Origin: Halosimplex pelagicum
Lineage (GTDB): Archaea; Halobacteriota; Halobacteria; Halobacteriales; Haloarculaceae
DNA: 64,000 nucleotides
Direction of reading: 5' to 3'
Assembly (NCBI RefSeq): GCF_013415905.1
Contig: NZ_CP058909.1
Coordinates: forward strand, 1,736,001 to 1,800,000
Below, one piece after another: positions 15,487 through 24,694 of this stretch. A program made the position numbers and the translations under genes. The notes beneath the pieces are model-generated. The model was not told the origin of the DNA. It did not search any database and saw nothing but the letters and a program-made list of their open reading frames with translations. How positions within the stretch are numbered: the stretch's first letter is position 1; every line of letters begins with the position of its first letter.

Positions 15487-18340
15487 TGTTCACCTCTTCG
15501 TACACCTCTCTGATAGTAAATTCGCCACCATCGACGAGCTCTCCGTCTTTAGTGATCACCCGAATGGTCATCTCCGGATTTTCGAACCCTGCCGGGCTCT
15601 GTGGCAATCCTGTTATTTCAGGTTTATTTGGGTCATTATCCACTTGGATTAATGTTTTGAACGATTCCCTTGGTGTCTCCGCTTCAGAAGTCGTGGGGTT
15701 GAAGTCACTAGCGATGTCGCCTTGAGCACTGATCTCAACGACCTCATTGTGACTCTCGGCAATTCCGTTAAACGAGCCGTCGGCTTCGATCACTTTGTCC
15801 TTTATTTTGAGCCCGTTATCGAGATCTTCTTCTACCATCTTTTCTTCGAGATAGAGTGTGTTCCCGCCTCGGCCCACCCGAATATCGGGTTCGGCGGTGC
15901 CTCCAATATCCGGATCGACCTCAGCATCTCCATATTCTCTCGCATAGTGGACTGTCCGCCTAGCCTCTAGCATCTGTCCTAATATCTGGCCGTCGTCCTC
16001 ACTATTGTATATCGTCTCCTGGACTACCCGATTCGGATCCGTGATCTGTGTTCCGTCTGCTTCCACGAGACTCTGAATCTCCCGCACGCTTCGGGCATAC
16101 TCCCCAACGTCCTGATATTCGATTGCAGAACTCGAGTCGGCTGCACGCTCTGCGAGAACGCTACGCCACGTTCTCATATCCGCATCGTTGAGGTCGGCTG
16201 TGAGGAATGCTTTGAGCGTATCTGGTTCCGACTCGGAGAGGGCGTCGACGAGCTTTACCCCGTCTCCACGGGCATTGATTACAAACTGCTCTGCTTCGAT
16301 TCTCACTGTTCCGCTCTGAGAACCGATCTGCTGAACAGCACGCTCAAGTTGTTCAGTGGACTCAATCGACTCCTCGTCCGCGAGTTGTACGACGGTTCGA
16401 CGGTAGAGCTCTTCTGACTGTCCCCCATCAAAGAGCGCGCCGATCGTTTCAGACTCTGCTTGAGCGAGGAACTCGACACTCTCGCTGTCGACGCGCCCGA
16501 CTAACTCAGTGAGTTCCGCTTGTCCTGGTTCACCGAGAGTCGCGTAGGCAGATACGAGTCCCGCACGCTGCTCGTTAGTTACGTCTAGTTTTTGCAGCTG
16601 TTCACACGCTGACTGGTCCAGCTGGGAGAGGGCTTCGCTCGAAACAGGCCCATCGAGTTTACTCGCACAGTCAACCGCCTCTTCTCCGTTCTGTTCGAGG
16701 AACTCTTTGACGTTCTGTTGGGCCTCACTGGCATCTACAACCTCTCAGTTCTTGTGCGACTTGCCGAGAGACCGCACCGGCGGCAGACACGGCCAAGAGG
16801 ACTTTCCGTGGATCACCGCTTCCACCCACTACCTTGGCTGTCACCTTCCGTTTCGCGGCTGTCGTCGTTTCCACTTCGACTGTGACCGTTTCGGTCCTTT
16901 CAGCCGTTAGAAGTCTTCGAACCTCTTCTTTCGTGATAGAGGAGGTTCGCTTTAGATACGTCCAACCGTATCCTCGGACGAACTTCCCAGAGACATCTAC
17001 GTATCCAGTCGTAAGGTCGCCACCCTCGGCTGGGAATCTATCGAGTGAAGCAGTCGGGTGAAGCGGCGTACTGTACCGTTCAACCCAATCATCCCCTGTC
17101 TCTTCTCTGATCGCATATTCCCCTGCAAGGACTAGAATTCCGACAGTATTGATCCTTGATATCGGTATCTTAGCAGCCTGCGTCGAGGTTCTAGTCGCTG
17201 AAGCTGTGAGGCCGGCGATTACTTGATTCGTACTAACAGATCTGTTTCCATCTGTAAGGTTGACAGTAACTATATGGGAATTCCCATTGGTGTCTGTTGC
17301 ATTGATCGTGACTGCTGGTGACGTTAACGGCCCTGCAACGTTGAAACTGACATTGTTCCCGGTCGGGTCTCGGAGCGTACGAGTCGTCCCAGCAGTAAAG
17401 TTGACGACCACTTTCTGGATACCGCTCTGGTCGCTGACTGCTGGAGTCGCGAAGTAGTTTCGAAGGCCAGGGAATCCGGCCTCTCCGAACGAAAGGTTGA
17501 TCTTGGGCGGGATATTCTCAGTATACGGTTCTGGTCCTCGAAGTCGGTAAATTGGTCATCATCGGGATTTGCGTCGAGCGGATCGGTCCCGAACGCTCTT
17601 TCTTCCCGGTCTGACAGGTGATCTCCGTCGGGATCTACTGCAGTGGGATCACTGATGATAGGGAAGATATCGCGCTGAACAGTCGTAGCACCGACGTCGC
17701 GGCCGACCGTGGTCAGCGACTCGAACTCCACGGATTCGTGCAGTTGGTCGCCGTCGGTGTCGGGATTCAGCGGGTCGGTCTCGAACTGCGTGAACTCCCC
17801 GTCGACCTGTGTGGGGATGCCCCGGAACTCCTGGCGGTCGGGGAAGCCGTCCTGGTCGGAGTCGCGGGTGTCGTCCATCTGGACCGGTCCTGTCGCCAGC
17901 GTGTTCGCGATCGCGTAGCGTACGTCACCACTCGGGTCGGTATGCGCCCGGAACTTCTCGGCGTCGTCGGGGATCACGTCGCCGTCGGAGTCTTTCTTGC
18001 GCGGGTTCGAATCGACGTGGACCGAGCCGTTGGCCTCGTGGGTCGCGTAGCGGTAGGCCTGCCCGCTGCGGTTGATCGTCGGCACCGTCCAGCCCTCGAT
18101 TTCGGTGTCGTCGGTCAGGCCATCGCCATCGGTGCCGACTTTCGTCGGGTTGTTGTGGATCTGCCAGTTGCCACCCGAGAGGCGCTGCGTGATGGGGTCG
18201 TCGTCGTCGGTGACGATGGTGAACGCCACGGATCGCTGGACGATTGAGCCGACCTCTTCGCTGTCCGAGAGCCCGTCGGCGATCTAGGAGTCGTCGCGCG
18301 TGACCGGTTGGGTGTGGTCTACGATACCCCTGCTACGTCT
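15476..18340 (-). pseudogene. Decayed TT3-scaffold polymorphic toxin with nuclease-like C-terminus
   Basis: One protein spread over three frames. The first begins without a start codon after 18364, meets an in-frame TAG at 18284-18286 inside a calcium-binding repeat (DDS-stop-IADGLSDSEEVG), then carries TT3 repeats (TKVGTDGDGLTDDTE, DSDGDVIPDDAEK, NPDTDGDQLHESVE). A frameshift at about 17521-17540 leads to ENIPPKINLSFGEAGF and a beta-rich then helical middle. A second at about 16741-16750 leads to EVVDASEAQQNVKEFLEQNG and a helical pretoxin region. The C-terminus (EYGDAEVDPDIGGTAEPDIRV, then LYLEEKM) has a D-x(n)-E-x-K pattern compatible with a PD-(D/E)XK nuclease. The architecture is that of a secreted polymorphic toxin; three lesions argue that it is dead. 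Confidence 0.7.
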
Positions 18341-18364
18341 AATTAAGGCTGTTATCGGAGCAAA

Positions 18365-18865
18365 TTAGCAGTCGAACTGCTCCGAGTCGGTAACGCTGTA
18401 CGAGCGTAGCGCACCGGAGTCGAGCACTCTGACGCCCACCGTCTGGTCGAGAGTCGTGTTCGGTGTCTGCCAGTCGGTGACCGTCGGGACCACGTACGCG
18501 GTGTCGGCGGGCAGCGACGTGTCGAACGGGATCCGCCACGATTCGTTCGCTGCCGAGATACTTCCGAGGTGCTCCCGCTTCAGAACGGCCCCGTCCGCGT
18601 CCCAGAACTCGACGCACACGCCTGACGCGGTCCCTCGAAACTGTCCATTGGCCGCGACGAACCCGTCGATCGTTCGGTGTTCCCCCAGCGAGATGTCGGC
18701 ACCACCCAGCTGGAGCGACCAGATCTCCTCATAGGTCTCCGTGATTGCCGTTTGGGTCTCGGCGTTGGCAGTTGAGCGCGGTTGCTCCGTCGGCCCCGGT
18801 GAGGGGGCTTGGCAGCCTGCGAACACGACGAGCGCGAGGAGGACGAACGCCAATCGGTCAGTCAT
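18365..18865 (-). CDS. Small lipoprotein of the TT3/toxin cluster
   Basis: 166 aa. Hydrophobic leader with lipobox (LLALVVFAGC) directs it to the outer face of the membrane via a Sec-type lipoprotein signal. The mature part is beta-rich (GQFRGTASGVCVEFWDADGA, YVVPTVTDWQTPN) and ends in Cys; three cysteines in total. No family recognised. It overlaps the 3' end of the TT3 metalloprotease-like gene by 8 nt and precedes the decayed toxin, so the three were one operon. Intact reading frame. Confidence 0.7.
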   Translation of the reverse strand: MTDRLAFVLLALVVFAGCQAPSPGPTEQPRSTANAETQTAITETYEEIWSLQLGGADISLGEHRTIDGFVAANGQFRGTASGVCVEFWDADGAVLKREHLGSISAANESWRIPFDTSLPADTAYVVPTVTDWQTPNTTLDQTVGVRVLDSGALRSYSVTDSEQFDC

Positions 18866-20977
18866 CTCGCTCCCTGCTGTCTACGTTGTCCAGATCGACG
18901 GTGAACAGTTCTTCGATGCTGAAGGCGGAGTACCTCGCATTCATCGGGGGTTCCTCGTAGGATCCCTGCCACCCGGACGCCATGGTGCTCCAGAGATCGA
19001 TCGAGGGGTAGTTCGGGAACGAGAGGTACTCCGGGGTGGTATCGCTCGAAGACCCAGAGTACACTTCACCACTCGGACCCGTCTCGTCGGTGAAGCAGGT
19101 GTCGAGCAGGTGGCCGGCTTCATGGACGCCGGTGACCAGGAAGTGTTCCCCCGGGTTCCCACTCCGGAGTTCATCGATAAACAGTGCGTTGCCGAAGTCG
19201 AAACCAGTCCGGTACGTGCCGCCACGACGAGAGGTCCGACCGGCGCTCCCGCCCGCGTGTTCCGTGCCAACAAAGAGGTACGCACGCTGTGCGCCCGCAT
19301 CGGCGTAGACCTGCCAGAGCCGGTTGATGTCTCTGTTGGACAGTGGTGGGTTGCCCGCGGCTTGACGCACTGCGTTAGCCGACAACTCATCATCGATGAC
19401 GAACCGTACGTCGATACCGTAGAACGCAAAGTTGTCCGAGACGTTTCCGAGTTCTGTCTGGAGTCGTTGTTCGTTCCACGCGATGCGCTCGTCGTAGTCC
19501 ACCTCAAAGACGAGCGTGGGGTCCGGCGTCGTCTCGACGTCAGTGGGATCCCCGTTGGTATTCGCTCCCGCAGTCGCCCAGTGGAGTTCACCGATGTGGA
19601 TATTGGAGTGTTCCAGCCCGGAATTTCCAGCGACATCCGCACCGTCGTGCCCTTGCTGGTCGGGAGTCGGCACGGCCGTGACGGCGTGGAAGCCGGCCTG
19701 TTCCTGCACCGAATCCTTGACCGGAACGCCGCTCGATTGCAACGCTTCCCTGTACAGCACAAGATTGTCCGCGTATTCGATCCCGCGGTCGTGGTCGTAA
19801 CTGACGTTGTAGACGCCGATCCAGCCGTCCCAGTAGCCGTCACCGTCAGTGTCCGGGTCGGTCGGATCGGTGGTGTACGTCTCGCTGGCCCCATCGACAC
19901 TGACCGTCACACCGTTGATTTCCTGGCCGTCGGTCAGCCCGTCGTCGTCGTCGGTGTCGGGATCCCACGGGTCGAGCTGATACGTATATCCGTCGTCGAT
20001 AGGCCCGGCGTTACGTGGCGGCGAGTCGTAGCTGGTGACCTCCACTTTATTCGGGAGCCAGTAGTCCGTCCGTATCTCTCCGTCGAGTGCGGTGAAGTTG
20101 AACCGGTCGAGCCCGTTGCTCTGTTCGGTCACGAAGTCGAAGTCGTCCGTCCCGTCGGTGAGGTTCGGGTGCTCGATGCTTTCGACGCCCGGCAAGGAGT
20201 CACTCCGCAGTCCCAGTTCGGCCTTCAGCCGCCACTCTTCCCAGGACTTCCCCTGGAATGCCCGCTCGAACTGCCGTTCGTGCCGGCTGGTGATCTCGTA
20301 GGTCTGGAGCGCTTGTGGATCGGTGTGGGTGTACAGTTTCTCCTGGGTGTCGTTCAGCCCGTCCCCGTCGGTGTCTCTGCGGAGGGGGTCTGACTCCACG
20401 GAGAGGTTCCCGTCTCTGTTCTTCGCCGCGGCCGCCCATCGAAGGGGCTGATTGAGGTGGGCGGTTTGATTCATGACCGAGATGTTCCAGCCGGAGATCT
20501 CCTCACCGTCTTCGAGCCCGTCACCGTCAGTATCTTTGTTCCCGAAGCAGGGTTGCTGAACCACTGATACCCGGTCTCCAGCGCCTGGCTGTTGGGCGGT
20601 TCCTGGGTGACCCGGGCGTCGAGGTTGATTTCCTCACCGTCTTCGAGGCCGTCGCCGTCGGTGTCCGCATCGAACGGATCGAGCGTGATAGTGGGCCCGT
20701 TCGCGAGCGGGATGCCCCTCACTTCGCGGAAGTCGGGGATGCCGTCACCGTCAGAGTCGCGTGTGGCGACGCCCTCGGTCGCCTTCTCGAAGTCGATGTA
20801 GTGGGCGCGCAGCCAGGAGTTGTCGCCACCCGTGTGGCGCGCGTCCGCTCGCAGCGAGACGGTCACCGTCTCGCCGGCGTGTTCGGTGATATTCACACGA
20901 CGGACGACCGTTCTGGTTTTCGAGCCCTTGTCGTAATCGCTTTCGAGCGGGTAAATGTCGGTCTCGCCGTCAAGCAA
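18858..20977 (-). pseudogene. Frameshifted TT3 protein with zincin-like metalloprotease domain
   Basis: Two frames joined at about 20545-20560. The upstream one has no ATG (a TTG at 20977 is the only candidate) and reads LDGETDIYPLESDYDKG, a beta domain, then TT3 repeats (DSDGDGIPDFREV, DADTDGDGLEDGEE) to ETGYQWFSNPASG. One extra G in the following GGG would rejoin NKDTDGDGLEDGEEISGW. The main part continues with more TT3 repeats to about residue 250 and a C-terminal domain with GVHEAGHLLDTCFTDE, a zinc-binding HExxH core, and a later LWSTMASGW that could be a Met-turn. A secreted calcium-stabilised protease or toxin scaffold is likely. No signal peptide is visible, so the N-terminus is lost. 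Confidence 0.7.
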
Positions 20978-21001
20978 TAGCGTCGCACGCGACCGCGTAG
21001 C

Positions 21002-21238
21002 TTACTCGTCCATGCGGACGGGGATCCACCAGACGCGGCTGCGGCCGCCGACCTTCTTGCTGGTCACGTCGGTCTCCTCCTGGAGGTCGTGGAGTCGGTT
21101 GAGTGCAGTGCGGCGCGAACAGCCCAGCGCCTCGGCCACTTCGCTCGCGGTGAGCGGCTCCGCGTAGTCGCTGCGGTCGCGGAACACCTCGATCACGTCC
21201 GACTCGGTGTACTGGGTCTCGCGGCCGGGGTCGACCAT
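21002..21238 (-). CDS. Small winged-helix DNA-binding protein
   Basis: 78 aa. Sequence TASEVAEALGCSRRTALNRL is a clear helix-turn-helix, followed by a wing (DVTSKKVGGRSRVWWIPV). Such one-domain proteins in haloarchaea act as local transcription regulators. First gene before the TT3 metalloprotease/lipoprotein/toxin series on the same strand, its stop about 24 nt before the first downstream candidate start, so it may once have controlled the cluster. Confidence 0.75.
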   Translation of the reverse strand: MVDPGRETQYTESDVIEVFRDRSDYAEPLTASEVAEALGCSRRTALNRLHDLQEETDVTSKKVGGRSRVWWIPVRMDE

Positions 21239-21454
21239 ACCCCCCGTTGGGGCGCTCGGCTCTTAGGGGTTCCCACGAGGGTAGTACCGCGTTCCGAGAT
21301 TCGCCGCGCCGTCGCACCTCGACCGGCTGTGAACCACAAACCGTAATGTATTCGCTCGTCGTACAGTGTCTACGAACGACACCACGACCGATGCACACTC
21401 GGACCGTATCGCCGCCTCGACCCCGTGACCCCTCCGTCGAGACGACAGTTGCCG

Positions 21455-21625
21455 ATGCAGCGTAACGGCCGTCGTTCCCTCCTGACCGGCGCTTTCCTGG
21501 TCGTCGCGTTCGGCGGCGTCGCCCTCGGCTACGGCGCCTCTCTGTTCGCCGCGGGCGGCGACTCGACGCTCGCGCTACTCGCCCTGCTGGTCGGGATCGC
21601 CGCCGTCGTGCCGGCGCTGCGGTAG
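21455..21625 (+). CDS. Small two-helix membrane protein
   Basis: 56 aa from the ATG at 21455. Basic start (MQRNGRRSLL), then two hydrophobic segments (AFLVVAFGGVALGYGASLF and LALLALLVGIAAVVPAL). No family recognised. The last 53 bp of the gene (21573-21625) recur with 47 identities at 23441-23493, after the TT3 protease gene, which supports it being a real coding unit that was partly duplicated. Confidence 0.55.
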   Translation: MQRNGRRSLLTGAFLVVAFGGVALGYGASLFAAGGDSTLALLALLVGIAAVVPALR

Positions 21626-21727
21626 TTGATCCCCCCGATCTGGGCACCGACGACACGTCGGTGTCGTCCGACCACCATCCCGGGCGGTTCCCAACGTTTA
21701 ACTCGATTCGTTCGTGGTTGTGAGGAC

Positions 21728-23353
21728 ATGTATCGGGTCTTACTGGTCGTGTCGTTACTTCTGGTCAGCGGCTGTAGCTTCCTCGGTGCGGGGGGCCAGT
21801 CCGGGACGCCGGACCAGCCGTCCCCCGAAGTGACGGCCGCCGCGACCCCCTCGACGACGCCGACGCATCAGCCGACTTCCGGAGACGGCCGCCAGTCGAC
21901 GACTACGACGCAGCGTCCGACCGCGACGCCCAGTCCCACGGCGGTCCCGGACTCCGACGGCGACGGGCTCGGCGACGCTCGCGAGCGCGAACTGGGGACG
22001 GACCCTGAGCGCGCCGACACGGACGACGACGGGTTGAACGACAGCAGGGAACTGGCGGTGGGAACCGATCCGGCGAGGGCCGATACCGACGGCGACGGAC
22101 TGGCCGACGGCGCGGAAGTCCTGGAGTACGGGACGAACGCGACCGTCGTCGATACCGACGGCGACGGCCTGACCGACAGAGCGGAGGTCGAGGACCACGG
22201 CTCCGACCCGCTGGCCGTCCACTCGGACGGCGACGGGTTGAACGACACCGCGGAGATCAGGGTCCACGAGACCGACCCTGCGGTCGCGGACACGGACGAT
22301 GACCGTCTCAACGATAGCGCGGAGCTCGACCGCGGGACGGATCCGACCGCCGCCGACACCGACGGGGACGGACTGGACGATTATCGGGAGGTCAACATCC
22401 ACGAGACTGACCCGCTGGCGGCCGATACCGACGGCGACGGGTTGAACGATAGCAGGGAACTCGGCATGGGGCTCGATCCGACGGCGGTCGATACCGACGG
22501 AGACACGATCAACGACACCGTCGAGTTACGACGGTACGACACTGACCCTGGCGACGCACACTCCGACGGCGATACGCTGAACGACTCCGCCGAGATCGAG
22601 ATCTACGGCACCGCACCGACCCATCAGGACACCGACGGTGACGGGCTCCCCGACGGGGTCGAAGTGAACATGACCGACCGGTTCCCCGACGCCGACCCGC
22701 TGGAGAAAGATATTTTCCTCGAACTCGACTACAGGACGAAACTCGACGACCACGATGTCGAGGCGATGAAAGAGCGGTTCAGGGATGCGCCCGTGAACAC
22801 GACGACGGGCGTCGAAGAGATCTTCGAAAACGGAACAGTTGACGAGTCGAAAGTCCGCGACGGTATCGACCTCCACGTCTACTTCGACGACGAACTGGAG
22901 TGTGACGGGACGACCGAACCGCCCCAGGAAGTCCCCGGAACGATCGACCGCGCCTGCTCCGGTGGTGGGCACGACAACGTCGGCTACTACTACGGGCGGA
23001 TCGTCGAGGAGGTGAACATTCCCGACAACGGCATGGAGGAAGCCGGTTTCGCGACGAGCGACTCGTTCTACGCCGCGGACCAGTCTCGCTCGGACGTGAC
23101 GACGCCCGTCGTCATGCACGAACTGGGGCACGTCCTCGGTATCTACGCCGCCGGTGTCGACTCGCACGAGTTCGACCACGACGAGTATCCCAGCGTCATG
23201 AACTACAACGCGCCCGCCACGTTCCTCGGATACTCCGACGGGACGAACGGAGACGACGACCACGACGACTGGGCAGAGATCGGGGCGGGTCTCGCTTACC
23301 AACCGTACACCGACCCGTATCAGGTCAGGGACCAGACGGACGAGCGAGAGTGA
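21728..23353 (+). CDS. TT3-repeat lipoprotein with metzincin-like protease domain
   Basis: 541 aa from the ATG at 21728; the in-frame upstream extension is not protein-like. Lipobox LVSGC with lipid Cys at residue 16, then a Ser/Thr/Pro-rich linker to about residue 74. A long stalk of TT3 calcium-binding repeats (D-x-D-x-D-G-L-x-D about every 20-24 residues) runs to about residue 325. The C-terminal domain has HELGHVLGIYAAG (HExxHxxG, about residues 464-471), a later Asp/His cluster (SHEFDHDEY) and SVMNY as Met-turn, the metzincin pattern. It would act outside the cell, anchored by lipid and held away from the membrane by the calcium-loaded stalk. The substrate is unknown. Related in design to the broken gene at 18858-20977. 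Confidence 0.85.
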   Translation: MYRVLLVVSLLLVSGCSFLGAGGQSGTPDQPSPEVTAAATPSTTPTHQPTSGDGRQSTTTTQRPTATPSPTAVPDSDGDGLGDARERELGTDPERADTDDDGLNDSRELAVGTDPARADTDGDGLADGAEVLEYGTNATVVDTDGDGLTDRAEVEDHGSDPLAVHSDGDGLNDTAEIRVHETDPAVADTDDDRLNDSAELDRGTDPTAADTDGDGLDDYREVNIHETDPLAADTDGDGLNDSRELGMGLDPTAVDTDGDTINDTVELRRYDTDPGDAHSDGDTLNDSAEIEIYGTAPTHQDTDGDGLPDGVEVNMTDRFPDADPLEKDIFLELDYRTKLDDHDVEAMKERFRDAPVNTTTGVEEIFENGTVDESKVRDGIDLHVYFDDELECDGTTEPPQEVPGTIDRACSGGGHDNVGYYYGRIVEEVNIPDNGMEEAGFATSDSFYAADQSRSDVTTPVVMHELGHVLGIYAAGVDSHEFDHDEYPSVMNYNAPATFLGYSDGTNGDDDHDDWAEIGAGLAYQPYTDPYQVRDQTDERE

Positions 23354-23400
23354 TCCGCCTACCCCGAAGGATGCTGTGAGAGTCCCGGCGACGAGCCCGT

Positions 23401-23493
23401 CTGTCCCGGAGAGTCGTCATCGGACTGGTATCCGCCGTCGCGCTGCTGGCCCTGCTGGTCGGGACCGTCGCCGTCGCCCCGGCGCTGCGGTAG
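23401..23493 (+). pseudogene. Partial copy of the 21455-21625 membrane-protein gene
   Basis: Reads RLSRRVVIGLVSAVALLALL, then VGTVAVAPALR and a stop, matching the end of the 21455 gene product (ALLALLVGIAAVVPALR). No start codon lies in frame before a stop. The nucleotide match of 47/53 covers 23441-23493 against 21573-21625. Confidence 0.6.
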
Positions 23494-23496
23494 CTG

Positions 23497-23658
23497 TCAC
23501 ACCTCCCGGTCGTTCGGGGGCTCGGAGTCGTCCGAGAGGAAGACACTGTCCTGCTCCGGGTCGAAATACACGTCCAGCGCCCGAAGCGCGCCGGCGTAGG
23601 CCGCGAACATGACGAACACGAACGCGACCATGGCGGGGAGGAGGTACTGGAGGGGCAT
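23497..23658 (-). CDS. Small single-span membrane protein of the pilus cluster
   Basis: 53 aa from the ATG at 23658. One transmembrane segment (YLLPAMVAFVFVMFAAYAGA) followed by an acidic tail (FDPEQDSVFLSDDSEPP). Not one of the pilin-like proteins, since it lacks a prepilin site. Last gene of the series running from 31231, 44 nt after the 23703 gene. Function unknown. Confidence 0.65.
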   Translation of the reverse strand: MPLQYLLPAMVAFVFVMFAAYAGALRALDVYFDPEQDSVFLSDDSEPPNDREV

Positions 23659-23702
23659 TATTGGACTCCTATCACCACCGACTGCGAAAGGGATGCCGGT
23701 CG

Positions 23703-24257
23703 TTACTTGACCGCCGGCGCGACGACGGTGAGCTGGACCGTCTCGCGGTCGGTCGTCACGGTTAGGTCGTAGCCGACCGCGAGGAGGAGGGATCGTCCCC
23801 CTCGTTCCTGAACGACGACGCCGCGGTCGGCCGCGCAGGGACCGAACTCCCGCCCCGAGCCGCTCGGACAGTTCGCGGTCGCCCACCGCTGTGCGGCGGT
23901 CCGGTTAAACTCGACCGTGTACGCGATGCCCGCTTCGACGCGGGACCGCTGCAGCGTTCGTATCCGCGGCTGGAGGCGATTTCGGGCCTCCGTGACCGCT
24001 CGCCCGCGGTCGCTCCAGGTGAACTCGCCGCGGAGCGCCCGGGAGGTCTCGTGTGTGGTCCGCTGGAGATACGACCGCCCGTCGGCCGCGGCTTCGCCGT
24101 CGACGCTCGCGGTCCGCACGTCGGCGTGGTAGCCGAGTTGCAGGTACGCGACGAGCATCGCCACCAGCGCAAGCGCGACGACGACGCCGGCGAGCAGCAC
24201 CATCTGTCCGCGGCGGTCGGCGTCCGGTTCGAGTGGCCGTCGTCTCACGCGTACCAC
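23703..24257 (-). CDS. Pilin-like membrane-anchored protein of the pilus cluster (DUF7261-like)
   Basis: 184 aa. A basic, Arg-rich start, then GQMVLLAGVVVALALVAMLV as a single N-terminal hydrophobic helix, the prepilin/class III-like layout, and a beta-rich extracellular part. Two Cys (NCPSG and GPCAAD) may form a disulfide. It matches the haloarchaeal small proteins that follow TadA/TadC-type genes (DUF7261 group, by recollection of the layout). The start overlaps the 24245 gene by 13 nt. Confidence 0.75.
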   Translation of the reverse strand: MVRVRRRPLEPDADRRGQMVLLAGVVVALALVAMLVAYLQLGYHADVRTASVDGEAAADGRSYLQRTTHETSRALRGEFTWSDRGRAVTEARNRLQPRIRTLQRSRVEAGIAYTVEFNRTAAQRWATANCPSGSGREFGPCAADRGVVVQERGGRSLLLAVGYDLTVTTDRETVQLTVVAPAVK

Positions 24258-24694
24258 ACCCTGATCGTCAGGTCGCCGTGGCGGGTCGTCACCGTGGCCG
24301 CACCGGTCGCGACGCGGGACGGTTTGCGGTGGCCGACGCGACCGTACGGCGTCTCCACCCTGAACATGACGTTGTCGGGCAGGATGCGCTCGACGCGGCG
24401 GTCGAGGGCGTCTCGCTCGCGCTCGAACGTCTCGGCCGACCGCGTCACCTCCGCCAGGCGCGTTCCGCCGCGGTGGCGCGGCGGTTCCTGCGACAGGATC
24501 GTCGCCGCGTCCTCGGCGTAGGCGTCCAGTTGCTGTGTTTCGTCAGGTTGTGGCACGCTGAGTGCGAACCCGGCAACGACTCCGAGTACCAGCAACACCG
24601 CCAGCGCCCCTTCCACCGCCGGCATCGGGAGCTGCGCGCGGTCGTCGCGGTCCGCAGCCGAGTGAGCACGCGGCCCTTCGGCGGCGTCAGTCAT
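24245..24694 (-). CDS. Pilin-like protein of the pilus cluster (DUF7262-like)
   Basis: 149 aa. Acidic start with RAQLPMPAVEGALAVLLVLG leading into one hydrophobic helix, then a helical and beta exterior (AEDAATILSQEPPRHRGGTR, DNVMFRVETPYGRVGHRKPS). Overlaps both neighbours (8 nt upstream, 13 nt downstream), so it is translated as part of the block. Probably a minor pilin or assembly subunit; no enzymatic motif. Confidence 0.75.
   Translation of the reverse strand: MTDAAEGPRAHSAADRDDRAQLPMPAVEGALAVLLVLGVVAGFALSVPQPDETQQLDAYAEDAATILSQEPPRHRGGTRLAEVTRSAETFERERDALDRRVERILPDNVMFRVETPYGRVGHRKPSRVATGAATVTTRHGDLTIRVWYA

Noticed and set aside
16725..17411. Separate hypothetical gene in the toxin region
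   Set aside because: Its first residues continue the TT3 protein and its last continue into the 15476 frame; it is the middle frame of one broken gene, not an independent gene.
21960..22640. Regularly spaced similar sequences that might suggest a CRISPR array
   Set aside because: They encode TT3 calcium-binding repeats in one open frame; the repeats vary and there are no spacers.
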